64,000 bases of DNA from Pseudopithomyces maydicus (Eukaryota > Ascomycota > Dothideomycetes > Pleosporales > Didymosphaeriaceae): positions 3,782,001 to 3,846,000 of the forward strand of contig JANTUC010000001.1 in the NCBI GenBank assembly GCA_026873275.1. The letters are read 5' to 3'. Under the pieces are notes generated by a model, which ran no database searches, was not told the DNA's origin, and was given only the letters and a program-made list of their open reading frames with translations. Positions 34,841 through 45,028 of the stretch are shown here, in pieces. Position 1 is the stretch's first letter; every line of letters begins with the position of its first letter. The position numbers and the translations under genes were made by a program.

Positions 34841-34912
34841 TGCTTTTTGGAAAAGTGGCAGCAGAGTAGCTGACTAGATGAAAATGGTTGAAAAAAAGCT
34901 GTCGTCCCTTGT
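34841..34912 (+). repeat. RIP-marked repeat, copy A
   Basis: Aligns to copy C through GGCAGCAGAGTAGCTGACT and AAAAAGCTGTC. It differs by C-to-T and G-to-A transitions (GCGG to GTGG, TGGATG to TAGATG, AACGG to AATGG). Confidence 0.65.
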
Positions 34913-35100
34913 TACGGCAATTTAAAAAACGTTCGTACATACATGTTGATCATAACACCTTTTTGATTTACCCCAAATGATAAAGGTGGAATTGGAAAAC
35001 GGAAGCCAAAAGTATAATCGGACATTTATACCTTTATCTCTAGTCTGTTATTTAAACGATTCTTTAAAGTTTGATCGTTGACAAGTTTTCCTAAATTATT

Positions 35101-35180
35101 TTGTATTTAGAGAAAGCGGCAGCGGAGTAGCTAACTAAATAAAAGTATATAATAAATAAAAAGCTGTTAACCCCTCTTAT
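35101..35180 (+). repeat. RIP-marked repeat, copy B
   Basis: Core AGAAAGCGGCAGCGGAGTAG and AAAAAGCTGTTAACCCCTCT. Relative to copy C it shows CTGACTGG to CTAACTAA, GTCAAC to GTTAAC and CTTGTG to CTTATG. Most of these are CA-to-TA or TG-to-TA changes. Confidence 0.7.
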
Positions 35181-35288
35181 GTTTTGTGCTTTTGGAAAGC
35201 GGCAGCAGAGTAGTAGCTGACTGGATGAAAACGGATAATGGAGAAAAAGCTGTCAACCCCTCTTGTGATGATTGAAAACGGGCGTCGG
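35181..35288 (+). repeat. RIP-marked repeat, copy C (least mutated)
   Basis: Runs from TTTTGTGCTTTTGG through AAGCGGCAGCAGAG, CTGACTGGATGAAAACG and GCTGTCAACCCCTCTTGTGA to ATTGAAAACGGGCGT. It immediately precedes the truncated DUF3176-like frame. Confidence 0.75.
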
Positions 35289-35339
35289 CGGATATATATA
35301 GTCAACAGTATCTCTCTGAGGGACAGAAGGGGAAAATCT

Positions 35340-36151
35340 ACGCTGGTCATCTCACAGCGATACAGACTGAGATAAAGGAAATAAACCCTGGAGGTGGGTT
35401 ATCTGCAATTCAATGCGATTTATGGTTTTGTATCCAAGCATACCAGGTCTCAATCAAAGGTGGCAACCAGGACGTGCTCACAACAGGTAACTGGAGCACG
35501 GCAACCCCTTACACGCTCAGCAACATAACTGACGCAGGCGGTGATATTCAATCGGTACGAAACTTCACGGACATTTCGGATCCTTCCATCAATGCCAACA
35601 CCGTGTTTAGCGTAAGCTATGCAAACGCGCGTGCGATCAGCCTAGCCTTCCAGAGCCTAACCACTGGCGCAGTGGCATGGAGCGGAAATCGCGGCGCCTA
35701 CTCTTACACCTCCGATGGCGCGCAGAGTATCTGGCAGGCACGACACAACCTGTCGTCATGGATACAGACCGTGGCATCCGGTGTCACCACTGTCATCCGC
35801 AGCAATGCCACACTAAGCGACCCCATTGGCTCGGCAAAGACCTACGCAGGAGTCGCAACGTTGACTCAATCGTTCGTAAAAGTTCGATGGATCTGGATTC
35901 TGTATCCCAGTGCTATGCTTGCTATTGGCGTCTTTCACTTTGTGGCTACGATCTGGCAGACGGTTTGGAGTAGCGGCCATGCCTGGAAGGCGAATCCTAT
36001 TGTTTCCTTGCTGTTGAGATTAGAGATGGTGGATGGGGAAGCGAGGAGTTTGGATGATGACGGTAGTATTCCTAGCGAGATACTTGAACAGAAGGCCGTG
36101 CTATCGTATGACGAGGGACGAGGGTGGTCTTTGTTCGAAGGTCGATCATGA
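35340..36151 (+). pseudogene. 5'-truncated DUF3176-like fungal membrane protein fragment
   Basis: A continuous frame, open from about 35270, encodes the extracellular tail and last TM helix of a fungal membrane protein. QCDLWFCIQAYQVSI matches the conserved x-C-x-x-x-FC-x-QAY block of DUF3176-type proteins. The C-terminus VRWIWILYPSAMLAIGVFHF is the final TM helix with its typical VRWxWxxYP lead, followed by WKANPIVSLLL. Family members are normally several hundred residues longer, with three N-terminal TM helices. Here nothing upstream encodes them, and repeat copies occupy that place. There is no good start codon before GNWSTATPY. It could be the 3' part of a gene with far upstream exons, but repeat DNA makes truncation more likely. 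Function unknown. Confidence 0.55.
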
Positions 36152-36162
36152 GTAGTTACATA

Positions 36163-36268
36163 TGTTTTGTTTTGTGTTTGGAGAAAGCGGAAGCAGAGCT
36201 GACTGGATGAAAACGCATAATGGATCAAACGCTGTCAACCCCTCTTGTGACGATTGAAAACGGGCGTG
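36163..36268 (+). repeat. Repeat copy D, direct repeat of copy C
   Basis: Runs TTTTGTGTTTGG, AGAAAGCGGAAGCAGAGCTG, ACTGGATGAAAACGCATAAT, GCTGTCAACCCCTCTTGTGA and GATTGAAAACGGGCGTGAG. Copies C and D flank the DUF3176-like fragment in the same orientation. Confidence 0.75.
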
Positions 36269-36753
36269 AGTAGTTATATATTGTATTTTAGGTCAGTCTT
36301 TTTCAGATTATGCATCAAACCGACAGCAGTCGAAGAAATCACACTGTACTTTGTTTGTGAGAAGGAGTTGAGTAGTAGTTTAGACGAAAGCGATCGTAGA
36401 GGATGATGGGTCAGAGCTCTCGCACGGAACAGGAGGTGGAGGTGTGCTTAGGACCAGCGCGTGCAAAGAGTAAAAATCAAAGGCGTTTCTATACGTGCTC
36501 CCATTTGCTCTGCTAAACCTAACCTTCCTGGCGCGAAGCGAATCGTCAATAGGACGGACACTATGAAACGTACCTGCGACATGTGCTCATGTGGTTTTCA
36601 ATAAATGATACTGTAGTAGGATGCATGGCCACTAAACCTAGTAGGCTTCCTCCGCTTACTCACCTGTAGTCCGTGGAAAACCGTTGCCTATTTCTTCGAC
36701 TCTCGTCACCTATTAAACCTTTAACTCTACCATATCGGAACCAACCCTTCGAT
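36269..36753. other. Intergenic upstream of second HET gene
   Basis: About 485 bp without coding features. Two in-frame ATGs lie upstream of the chosen HET start; the added residues are not conserved-looking. Confidence 0.4.
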
Positions 36754-38828
36754 ATGCCTCTCTGTAATTACTGCAAGTCAATCCCTTTTCGCAACCTCTT
36801 CAAGGGATGTAGACTTTTGCCAGCCACAGCGTCGTCGCAGGCCGACACGCTAAAGTTCCAGCACAGATCACACGAATCTATTGCACGACTGGAGCACAGT
36901 GCTGAGACCTGCGAGTTTTGCCGTATCGTTGCGGGCGCCCTCAAGAGTAGCTTTTGGTACCATAATATGATCACGGAAGAGGATAAAAATACACCAGTTT
37001 GGCTTCACTTGGCCATCGGAATTTATTCGCCTGCATGTTATATTTATCTTGGTCATGAACAGCCAGAAATCAAGGTATTCGGTTCCGATATAGAGATGTA
37101 TCCGCCACTGAGTAGGTTCGCTCGATAGAAACCCCCAAAAAAGTATGTTTTGTTGATCAATCGCATGTGCAGAAGGTCCCTTGGCCGAGTTTTGCAGATG
37201 TCGTTACGTCTACGAAGACCCGTTGTGTGAGAGCGCTCTTAGCCAGATTGATATATGGATCGAGTGCTGTCGCCATGAACATGGTCAAGGTTGCAGCGTT
37301 TCAAGAGAAGAGACAGATTTACCCACTAGGGTGATAGATCTGGGTGCTCTACCATCTCGGGACGAAATGTTGGCCAACAAATCATGGTCTCAATTGTTCC
37401 ATGGAAGGGAATGCAAATTGGTTGAAAACCAGACACCAAAATTGGGTCACTACGTTAGCTTAAGCTATTGCTGGGGCCTGAGTACAGCGTTTAAGACTAC
37501 CAAGAGCACTCTTGAAAGCCGTTTGGCTGGATTCGACTTCGCTCTCCTCCCAAAGTCTCTCCAGGATGCTATTATGATCACAAGATTTCTGGGTATTCAA
37601 TACATCTGGATAGATTGTCTTTGCATTTTGCAGGATGACCTAGACGATTGGCATCGCGAGGCGTCAATTATGGGTGAGATATATTCGAAGTCATATCTAA
37701 CTATCGCAGCGGCGCGATCTGCTGACAGCCAGAATGGTTTCTTGGGTCCACGTGAGACAAAAATGACGAATCTCCTATTACTCGAAGATAAAGAAGGCTC
37801 TTTTCAACTTGGATTTCGCACATATGACGTTAGTGCGGCGCCCGGATCTTTGGGAACTGCCATGATGGAGCCATTGATGGTAAGCCAGGAGTATCCTTTG
37901 CGTTGAAGGCACTTTCTGAGACACGACAGGCGGAGCCTTTAACTACCCGCGCATGGACATTACAAGAGCGCTTACTAACACCTCGCTCCTTACATTTTGG
38001 AAAAGGGCAGATGTACTGGGAATGTTCTCAGTCATCGCTATGCGAAGACGGCGACACATTTGGAGCCGCCTCCGAGGACTTCCGTCTCCAAGACATAATC
38101 AGTGGTCTGCAAGCCCCATCCCAACTCATCACAGACCGATGGCGCTGGTACAAATTGCTCGAAGCTTACACCTCCCGATCAATGACCAAAGAAAGCGACA
38201 AACTCCCCGCTCTCTCAGGTATCGCAGGTGCGATTCAGCGCCAGACAAACGACACGTACTATGCGGGCATTTGGAAAAAGAACTTTGTTGCTGATCTCCT
38301 GTGGCGCCTAGAAGATCCAGATTTCGACATGTGCGAACATGGACCAAGGTATCCTAAGAGACCAGATGCCTGGCGAGCCCCTCGTGGTCTTGGGCATCTG
38401 TCGATGGCGTTGTCCGATACCAGGAGATCACATATGAAGGCCAGCTTTGCGCCGAGCTGGAAGAATGCAGTGTAACCCCTAGTGGAGAGAACCCGTTGGG
38501 AGGCGTGCAGGATGGGTTCGCGCAGATACGTGCACCTGTGACGAAGATCCGAAATATTGCGTCGGAGCGGAAGGCTGGAGGATTCATGTGTGAGATTCAA
38601 CTCGAAGGTTCGAGCTTCAAGAAAGCAAAGTTGTACTTCGACTTGGAACGGTTGGATTCATGCTCTGCTTTGATGGTGACACCGAACGGTGGGTTGGCTA
38701 TCGTTGAAACTGAGGGAGCGCAAGAGGCTTACGTCAGGGTTGGCGTCGTGCAGTTACTGAAAGGACACGATGAGCCTTGGATAAAGGTATCGCCATATCC
38801 AGATGTAAAGAGTATTATGCTTTTTTGA
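36754..38828 (+). CDS. HET-domain protein, with one apparent frameshift
   Basis: Second HET-domain gene. Exons 36754-37111, 37173-37879 and 37930-38828 close to 655 codons if one C is restored in the C4 run at 38378-38381. The N-terminus has a cysteine-rich segment (LCNYCKSIPF, ETCEFCRIVAGAL) common in this HET subfamily. The HET domain then shows all canonical blocks: HYVSLSYCWG, LPKSLQDAIMITRFLGIQYI, WIDCLCILQDDLDDW, GEIYSKSYLTIAAARSADSQ and RAWTLQERLLTPRSLHF with YWEC. After the frameshift the usual WSWASVDGVVRYQEI and a PLGGVQDGFAQIRAPV block appear, so the protein would be full length. Without the repair it would stop 125 codons early, after losing the WSWASVDG block. HET loci are under selection that can favour null alleles, so here a real frameshift deserves a check more than elsewhere. 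Confidence 0.87.
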
Positions 38829-39203
38829 AATCGCATTGATTGGCAATTTGTTGATTTGAACGCATATATTGAGAATCACTCTGGAGACATTGCCGGATTC
38901 TAACTAACCATACGGGTGCTAAGGGTAACACAGATGTTTTATAAAACTTCGAGTCGCTGCATCGTTGTTTCATATAGTCCTACGAAAGCGTTGATTGGGA
39001 TCGCCGGAGTTGTATACGCGCTGATAGATGCATACGGCCCCCAACCCATTTCTTATGAGTGGCAGAGGTTACGGGCTTTCGATATCAGCAATACACCAAT
39101 TAATTTACTTGCAGGCAAAACCAAGGATGCAGTGAGATGCAATGGTAAGCAATATACCCCATGCAACCCTGGTGTACGATTTCTTCTCAACAAAAATTCC
39201 ACG
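38829..39203. other. Intergenic between HET and PTH11-like genes
   Basis: A 375-bp gap. A frame runs in from 38916 in phase with the receptor ATG, but its residues are not membrane-protein-like. No other signal. Confidence 0.4.
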
Positions 39204-40306
39204 ATGGCTTCCTCAGACTCGGCTCCATTTGGCGTAACAGAAGTAGTGTCGTCCGCTGTTGCTATACTTCTCGGCTGCTTTGTTCTCGGTCTGCGAATCT
39301 GGGGGCGAAAGATAAAAAGGTCGCATGTCACATTGAGTGATTACATTACCATTAGTGCACTCGTGAGTCTACTCATGGACGGTGGAGACTCCATGATTAG
39401 TTCTATACTGAATTACAAGCGTAGATCATCATAATCGTGCGGTTTTCACTTAAATTACATGGTATGTGGCTTCCTTCCTATCACATTGTTGAAAAAATGA
39501 TATTCAAACGATGAACTTTAGTTTACCGCTGGATGATCCGATCACAAAATGGCAATCTCGCTATCCCCACAGCGCGCGCCATGCAAAGCGCTCAGATCAT
39601 ATTCGCCAGCGAAGTCGTTTTTGTAATCTCTCTCGCTCTTGTAAAGATATCCATCCTTTCAGGTTATCATGAACTATTCTTCGTGCTCATCTGGATTAAA
39701 AGATTCGTTTGGTTTATGATTGCAGTTTGCATCTTGCTACTTGTAACCAACACAGCTGGACTCTTGACCATGTGTTCTCCTATTGAGACAAACTACGATC
39801 CAGGTGTTAAAGGCCACTGTCGTATATCGCAATCAGTCGGCGCAACTATATCCACTGCTATTAATATAGCCGTGGATATAATATTGGTTGCAATCCCATT
39901 GTGCGTGGTATGGATGCTCAATATCGACTTGGCGAAAAAAGTTGGGATTAGTTTTATGTTTGGATTGGGCTTATTGTACGTCAAGTGGAGGAGTTATTTG
40001 TTAAGCCTAGTAGCTACACTAAGATTTCTAACTTGTTACAGGATCGTGATTGTAGCCGGTCTGAGAATTCATACTTATGGAACGGAGACAATGTCGTACA
40101 ATCACCGCTTGGCACTGCTTTCTTCTTTGGAGCTGCATCTTAGTCTGATCGCAGCATGCTTGCCTTTCATTGGTCCCTCACTTGCTAGAACAAGAGAGAT
40201 ATTCCTCTGCACAGGCCTTGACGAGAATGAATTTCGACGCAGCAAATGTATGGGACCTGATTCAGTGGAAAAAATAAATTGTCACCCAGGGAGCGTATCG
40301 ATTTGA
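39204..40306 (+). CDS. PTH11-like / rhodopsin-fold integral membrane protein (seven TM)
   Basis: Fungal-specific seven-helix protein of the Rhodopsin/PTH11-related superfamily, thought to sense surface or chemical cues. Exons 39204-39362, 39425-39461, 39522-39975 and 40042-40306 give 304 aa in frame. TM helices are visible in VVSSAVAILLGCFVLGLRIW, VTLSDYITISAL, QIIFASEVVFVISLALVKIS, FMIAVCILLLVTNTAGLLTM, STAINIAVDIILVAIPLCVV, ISFMFGLGLL and LELHLSLIAACLPFIGP. The family hallmarks R-x-W-x-R-x-x-K, LVKISIL and the INIAVDIxLxxIPLxxxW segment are present. The helix preceding the loop before the RWM-like motif is short, so the N-terminal extracellular region is minimal and there is no CFEM domain. 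It sits between two HET genes. No ligand can be inferred. Confidence 0.8.
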
Positions 40307-41014
40307 GGGTGGAAAAGAATGGTAAAAGAAAGCGTATTTTCTAAATGATTATGTACCTATTTTTGTCATATAATTTACGTTACTACAGAGCCGGAGAGGT
40401 AGTATAGTGTATACTGGCCAATGTCCAAAAGTCTGACCGCATACAACCTCTACAAGGTGGTAGATAACGCTAGGTGGGATTAAAATCTGTCAGCTCAGGA
40501 ATAAGTATGCCCCCGGCTTGTGCTAACATTGCATAATCACCAGCGAACCAAAATTTCATTGAGACCCGATGGTGTCTGCAGGCAGCTCCACACAGGTCCA
40601 CAATAGAGCGGACTAATTTATTTGGAATGCGACGTGATTGGAATAGGAATCCGCATTTGCCGTAGCTCTTTTACTGCGTAAGCTAAGTGTGGATTCCAGA
40701 AAACGGCCTTCAAAGTTGCCAATCGACTGGTAACACGTAGCGGAAAAAACATTGACTTATGCATAGTGAGGGGCAGCCGGTGAACTGCAGTGAGGGTTAA
40801 TTAGTCTAATGCGCATGCCATATCTATATATTCGAGAACGAAACTCGATGGGCATGTTATAAACTCGAATTTTTACACCCGTTATAGGGTGTGCAAAATC
40901 TCACTGCTTTTCTCGCGATTTCCATGGAAATTTAGTTTCGAACGACGAAGGTGTGTGAGATTGATGAAAGTTATATTAGGAGCATCCATCTATACATTCC
41001 CCTTGAAAGACAAT
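40307..41014. other. Intergenic upstream of third HET gene
   Basis: About 700 bp, slightly AT-rich. A frame open from 40889 precedes the HET start with 42 extra codons that are Arg/Phe-rich and unlikely to be translated. A TATATATTCG element lies near 40823. Confidence 0.4.
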
Positions 41015-43063
41015 ATGTCGACAAATGGCGAGTTGAAGGGGCATCCTGCTTCAAGTCACCTTGATTTCATTCGACGCTCCCTCGATACTTGCAACGCAGA
41101 ACACAAGACGTCTTGTGTACCTCTGTCAATCTCAAATCGCGAACCAAATGCAAGACCATCCTATTTGATCGATGTCACGCGCGGTTGCATTGTCGATGTG
41201 GCGGAGCTCATTATCACCAAATCTGGAGAGCGTTCACTGGATCGATACGTTGCACTGAGTTATGTCTGGACCAAGAGCGAACACAGATCCAATACTGTTG
41301 ACCAATTGAGATTATGCAAGGAAAGCCTATCTTTGTTCTTGACACCGGGGTTCTTCGAAAGCCCAGAGGAAAAGAAACAAATCCCAGCAGTCATTCTGAA
41401 TGCCATCGAGCTGACGAAGAAACTCAAAGAGCAGTACCTTTGGGTAGACCGCTTTTGTATTGTGCAAGATGATTACGATACGAAAAATTCCCAGATCTCT
41501 AACATGAACCATATCTATGGCGAAGCATATCTCACGATCATTGCCGCAAGTTTGGATCACATATTCTCGGAGCAGATTAACTCAGACTACTGTATGAAGG
41601 AAGTATCGTTCGGCACGTTTAACATTCATTATGGCAAGATGATCGATCTCTACGCCGCTCTCACAAAGACTGAATGGTCTACCCGTGGCTGGACGTTCCA
41701 AGAGCAAATATTGAGTAGAAGATCAATTATCTTCACGAACTTCAATGTCTTCTGGGACTGTCACTGCGCTGTTTGGGACGGTCAATTTCTACCGGTCGAA
41801 AATTCTAGATTGATTGAGAATCGACGTTTAAGCAGCACATGGTGGCCAGATTTCCAATCTTACCTGGATATCATTTGTCTCTACAACGGCCGGAAATTCA
41901 CCTTCCCTCAGGATGGTCTGCATGGAATAAGTGCAACACTTCGAGTTCTATCCCCAGGTTTTCCAGGAGGCTTTGTCGCTGGGCTTCCCAAGGCTTTCCT
42001 CGATCAGGTGCTCATATGGCAACCATTCAACATTGCAAAACGTAGAAGGCACCATAAAGACGGGAAACCAACAAATGAACCTGTAGGACTTCCAACTTGG
42101 TCTTGGTGTGGTTGGGAGTGCTTTGTAGATCCGACAAGCCTTGTGAGCGGATTGGTCTATCTTGAAGATCACGCAAAACGTTCAGGCACCTGGCGAACTA
42201 AAAATCTTGTCGAATGGTCTTTTGCTCACCCTTATAATACAAATGAGAGAATGATCATCCAGGAGCCTCGAAAAATGGAAGCCATTGCTACAAGAACAAC
42301 TTCTGATATTCCGAACGGATGGAAGAAAAACCAGTCGCTAACTCCTCCCTCCGCTGGGTGCGACTATTTCACATACGACCTTGATGACAGTCCGAAATTC
42401 CGGTATCCAATTCTTCTGAGCTCTTTGAATAGCGTCGCAGTGGATGACCCTAACCCACCCTACCTGATAGGCCGCACGACCTCTGCTTCTTTCATTGCCG
42501 CAGCTATAATGGTGCCGACGAAACCGCCTAGACCAGTTGAGGGGGCTCGTTTCAAAATCTCTGCATTTGAACACACAATCTTTAATGAAGGTCCCAAGTA
42601 TGATGAGGCATGTTCAGTTGTAGCTCTCCAACAGAAATCCGGATCCTTCGCTGGCGTCCTACGCTTGATGGATGGTAGCCAGCCACCAAAGCATGCATTG
42701 AGGCTGATAGCTATATCCGTTGGCACAGCATCAGAGCGCGACCTTCAGCATAGCTTCGAATTTGGGATATATGAGTGTAACCAATTTTCTTTTCCCCATG
42801 GAAAGGGATTGTATAAAACCCATATTCTGAGTGCTAATGGAAAGCAAGCATTGGGCTGTTCTCTAGCTGTCGCGTTTAAGCGAGGAACATTCCGTTCTTA
42901 CCCAATCAGTAAGACGGAAAGCACTGGTGGAAACATCTGCGAATTTTACAATGTACTTTGGGTTGAGGAACGAGACGGCGTTGCGTATAGGAAGGCCTGC
43001 GGATGGATTCCCAAACATATATGGGATAAGCATGCAAAGACTTCTGACGTTACTCTTGGGTGA
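41015..43063 (+). CDS. HET-domain protein with divergent core motifs
   Basis: Third HET-domain gene, intronless, 682 aa from the ATG at 41015, whose context (CAATATGTC) resembles that of the first HET gene. Domain blocks are RYVALSYVWTKSEHRS (canonical YxxLSYCWG), VILNAIELTKKLKEQYLWVD, RFCIVQDDYDTKNSQI (canonical WIDxLCIxQDD), NHIYGEAYLTIIAAS and STRGWTFQEQILSRRSIIF with FWDC. GLPTWSWCGWECFVD matches the later WSW block. The Cys and Gly of SYCWG are replaced by Val and Thr, and WID-x-L is WVDRF. The protein is therefore either a diverged functional lineage or one losing constraint; the frame is intact over 2 kb, which favours function. A recurring C-terminal region (VLWVEERDGVAYRKACGW) is typical of this subgroup. 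Confidence 0.87.
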   Translation: MSTNGELKGHPASSHLDFIRRSLDTCNAEHKTSCVPLSISNREPNARPSYLIDVTRGCIVDVAELIITKSGERSLDRYVALSYVWTKSEHRSNTVDQLRLCKESLSLFLTPGFFESPEEKKQIPAVILNAIELTKKLKEQYLWVDRFCIVQDDYDTKNSQISNMNHIYGEAYLTIIAASLDHIFSEQINSDYCMKEVSFGTFNIHYGKMIDLYAALTKTEWSTRGWTFQEQILSRRSIIFTNFNVFWDCHCAVWDGQFLPVENSRLIENRRLSSTWWPDFQSYLDIICLYNGRKFTFPQDGLHGISATLRVLSPGFPGGFVAGLPKAFLDQVLIWQPFNIAKRRRHHKDGKPTNEPVGLPTWSWCGWECFVDPTSLVSGLVYLEDHAKRSGTWRTKNLVEWSFAHPYNTNERMIIQEPRKMEAIATRTTSDIPNGWKKNQSLTPPSAGCDYFTYDLDDSPKFRYPILLSSLNSVAVDDPNPPYLIGRTTSASFIAAAIMVPTKPPRPVEGARFKISAFEHTIFNEGPKYDEACSVVALQQKSGSFAGVLRLMDGSQPPKHALRLIAISVGTASERDLQHSFEFGIYECNQFSFPHGKGLYKTHILSANGKQALGCSLAVAFKRGTFRSYPISKTESTGGNICEFYNVLWVEERDGVAYRKACGWIPKHIWDKHAKTSDVTLG

Positions 43064-44025
43064 GCTCCTTATTTATCAAAAAATCAGGTTTAGCGCCAGT
43101 TAGAAATGATGCATCAGTTCTAAAGCACTTTTTGGCACTGAATTAGGGCGCTAATCTTCTGATATGGTTCACGGAACGAATCTTTCAAACTGTCGAAAGA
43201 TTAGGATAGTGCCCTGTCGAGGAATCCATTGCCTGCAGAGAGATCAACGTAACCGGCGCTACATGTGCAATTGAGGCGCATGTAAAAGATACGGCACTGA
43301 ACTGAGTAGGTGTTGAGACACGACGCATATGCAAACCACCCCTACCCGGCCAGCAAGCTGTGCGCTACTATGCTGCTTCTTTTGCCATTCAGAATAAATA
43401 AGGAATATGCCTGCGTTCACTTTGTTGAGAGGGAAACACTTTCTCTTTGACCACGTTTTTGACCAGTGACGCTGTTGCCCCTCGTTCCATTTCCCACACG
43501 ACGATACACAACAAAATATTCCAAACGAAGTAGGTGGAATGAATCAAGGACCGGTAAATGATTGAAAACCAAATTCTACTTACCAACTCATACGCTTTGC
43601 GGTATACATTTTAAACTGAGGGGGTCATGCCTATAATAACTCACGAGAAGACTGAAGAGAAAAAAACAGCCTTGGAGTATACATACCAGCACCGACAGCG
43701 CAATTTCCCCGCTTCCTACTCAGCAAACAATCCCCCCATAACAAAGTTTCGTACCTACATCCCACCAAAAGCAGGGCCGCACCTAGCACGCGCTCCCCGT
43801 ATGTACATCCGCATGATGTGCATACCCAGCGCAGCTAGCTAGCTGCGCCTTCCCAACGGGGCCACATCCAGTCTCGTGGCGCACCTGCCCCACCATGACA
43901 CCCTGCGTACCCCGCCAACGCTCCACCAACACGCCCATCTTCCTCCCAACACAACCTGTTTCTCTCTCCCCTCCACCCGACACAAACCTATTTACCACCC
44001 TACACCACACGCACAAACAGCAACC
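43064..44025. other. Intergenic upstream of acyl-CoA-binding protein gene
   Basis: About 960 bp. The last 150 bp before the ATG are CACC-rich and probably the promoter and 5' UTR. CTAGCTAGCTGC palindromic units occur at 43835-43848. No gene seen. Confidence 0.45.
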
Positions 44026-44693
44026 ATGCCTTCCGCCAAGTTCAACGAAGTCTACGCCAAGACCCGCGACATCAAGAGCGGGCCCAGCAACGACGAGTTG
44101 CTCGATGTGAGTGCCCTGTTTCCTGTTTGCTAGCTGCCTATTTGCCTACCTGGCTGTTTAATCCTCCACCCTTCCTACCCGCCAGAAGGAGGGAAGAAAG
44201 GGCTGGCGGGTATCAGGGTGGACGATGCATACATACGTACATGCATGCATGCGAGATGAGATGAGATGAGATGGAGAGATGCTAACTCAGCCAGCTGTAT
44301 GCCTACGCCAAGGTTGCGCAGGGCGAGGACATCAACGCTGCGGCTAAGCCGGGAATGATGGACTTCACTGTGAGTTTGGGACCTTTCTTTTCCCACGCAC
44401 GTCCCAGCGAATGGCGAGTACGCGACGCATCATCCGAAGTGGTCCCCAGAAGGTGTTGGCGCACGATACACAATGGGATGGGCTGGGCTGGAATGGCAAA
44501 AGATGGGATGATGGACCAGCCCGATAGACAGCCCATGCACGCATGAGAAGAACGGACAGAAGCTGACTCGCATCAGGGCAAGGCCAAGCGCAAGCAGTGG
44601 CAGAAGGTCGTCGACGAGGGCATCTCGCAGGAGGACGCCGAGAAGAAGTACATCGAGCTTGGAGAGAAGCTGATTGCGACGCACCTGAAGTAG
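44026..44693 (+). CDS. Acyl-CoA-binding protein (ACBP)
   Basis: Small cytosolic protein that binds and shuttles medium- and long-chain acyl-CoA. Exons 44026-44106, 44295-44369 and 44577-44693 give 90 aa, the usual ACBP length. The start MPSAKFNEVYAKTRDIKSGP, LYAYAKVAQGEDI in helix 2, KPGMMDFTGKAKRKQW leading into helix 3 and AEKKYIELGEKLIATHLK in helix 4 match the family. The Tyr and Lys of YAYAK, the Lys of GKAK and the Tyr of KKY correspond to acyl-CoA-contacting residues. Variation is visible where most ACBPs have YKQAT; the YAYAK form is common in fungi. Introns are 188 and 207 nt, long for the window, and the first holds CATG and GAGAT repeats. It works on the products of the acyl-CoA synthetase found at the left end. 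Confidence 0.93.
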
Positions 44694-44961
44694 AGAAAGG
44701 CAGGATGCAGGGACACACGGACAGATAGCAATGATACAGTGCCGTGCTGGACTGAAATGTGCTGTGCTGTGTGTGTATATTCTGCATGCGTGAAGGGTGT
44801 GGATGTTTATGCATGTTCATGTTTGTGTTTGGTGCGGAACAAGGAAACATGACAAGACAAGAGAAGACCACAAACGTTTTCTTTCAGAAACATAACAAGA
44901 CATCACCATTTCCACCCTCTATATACAAATAAACGCCACTATATATACCCATTTTTATATT

Positions 44962-45000
44962 CCCTTCCCTTCCCTTCCCTTCCCTTCCCTTCCCTCCCCA
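44962..45000 (+). repeat. (TTCCC)n microsatellite between convergent genes
   Basis: About seven CCTTC units between the ACBP stop and the convergent glutamate kinase stop. The 335-bp gap holds nothing else except AT-rich terminator-like DNA. Confidence 0.85.
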
Positions 45001-45028
45001 TCCTCCAAATCACTCTCTCCACCACCCC

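Larger units (their letters stand above)
34455..35398. other. AT-rich intergenic with dispersed repeat copies
   Basis: Low GC, no coding signal. It carries three of the four copies of the repeat described below. Confidence 0.6.

Noticed and set aside
36269..36672. Upstream exon search for the DUF3176-like fragment or HET gene
   Set aside because: No frame with TM helices or HET-like text; nothing to support an extra exon.
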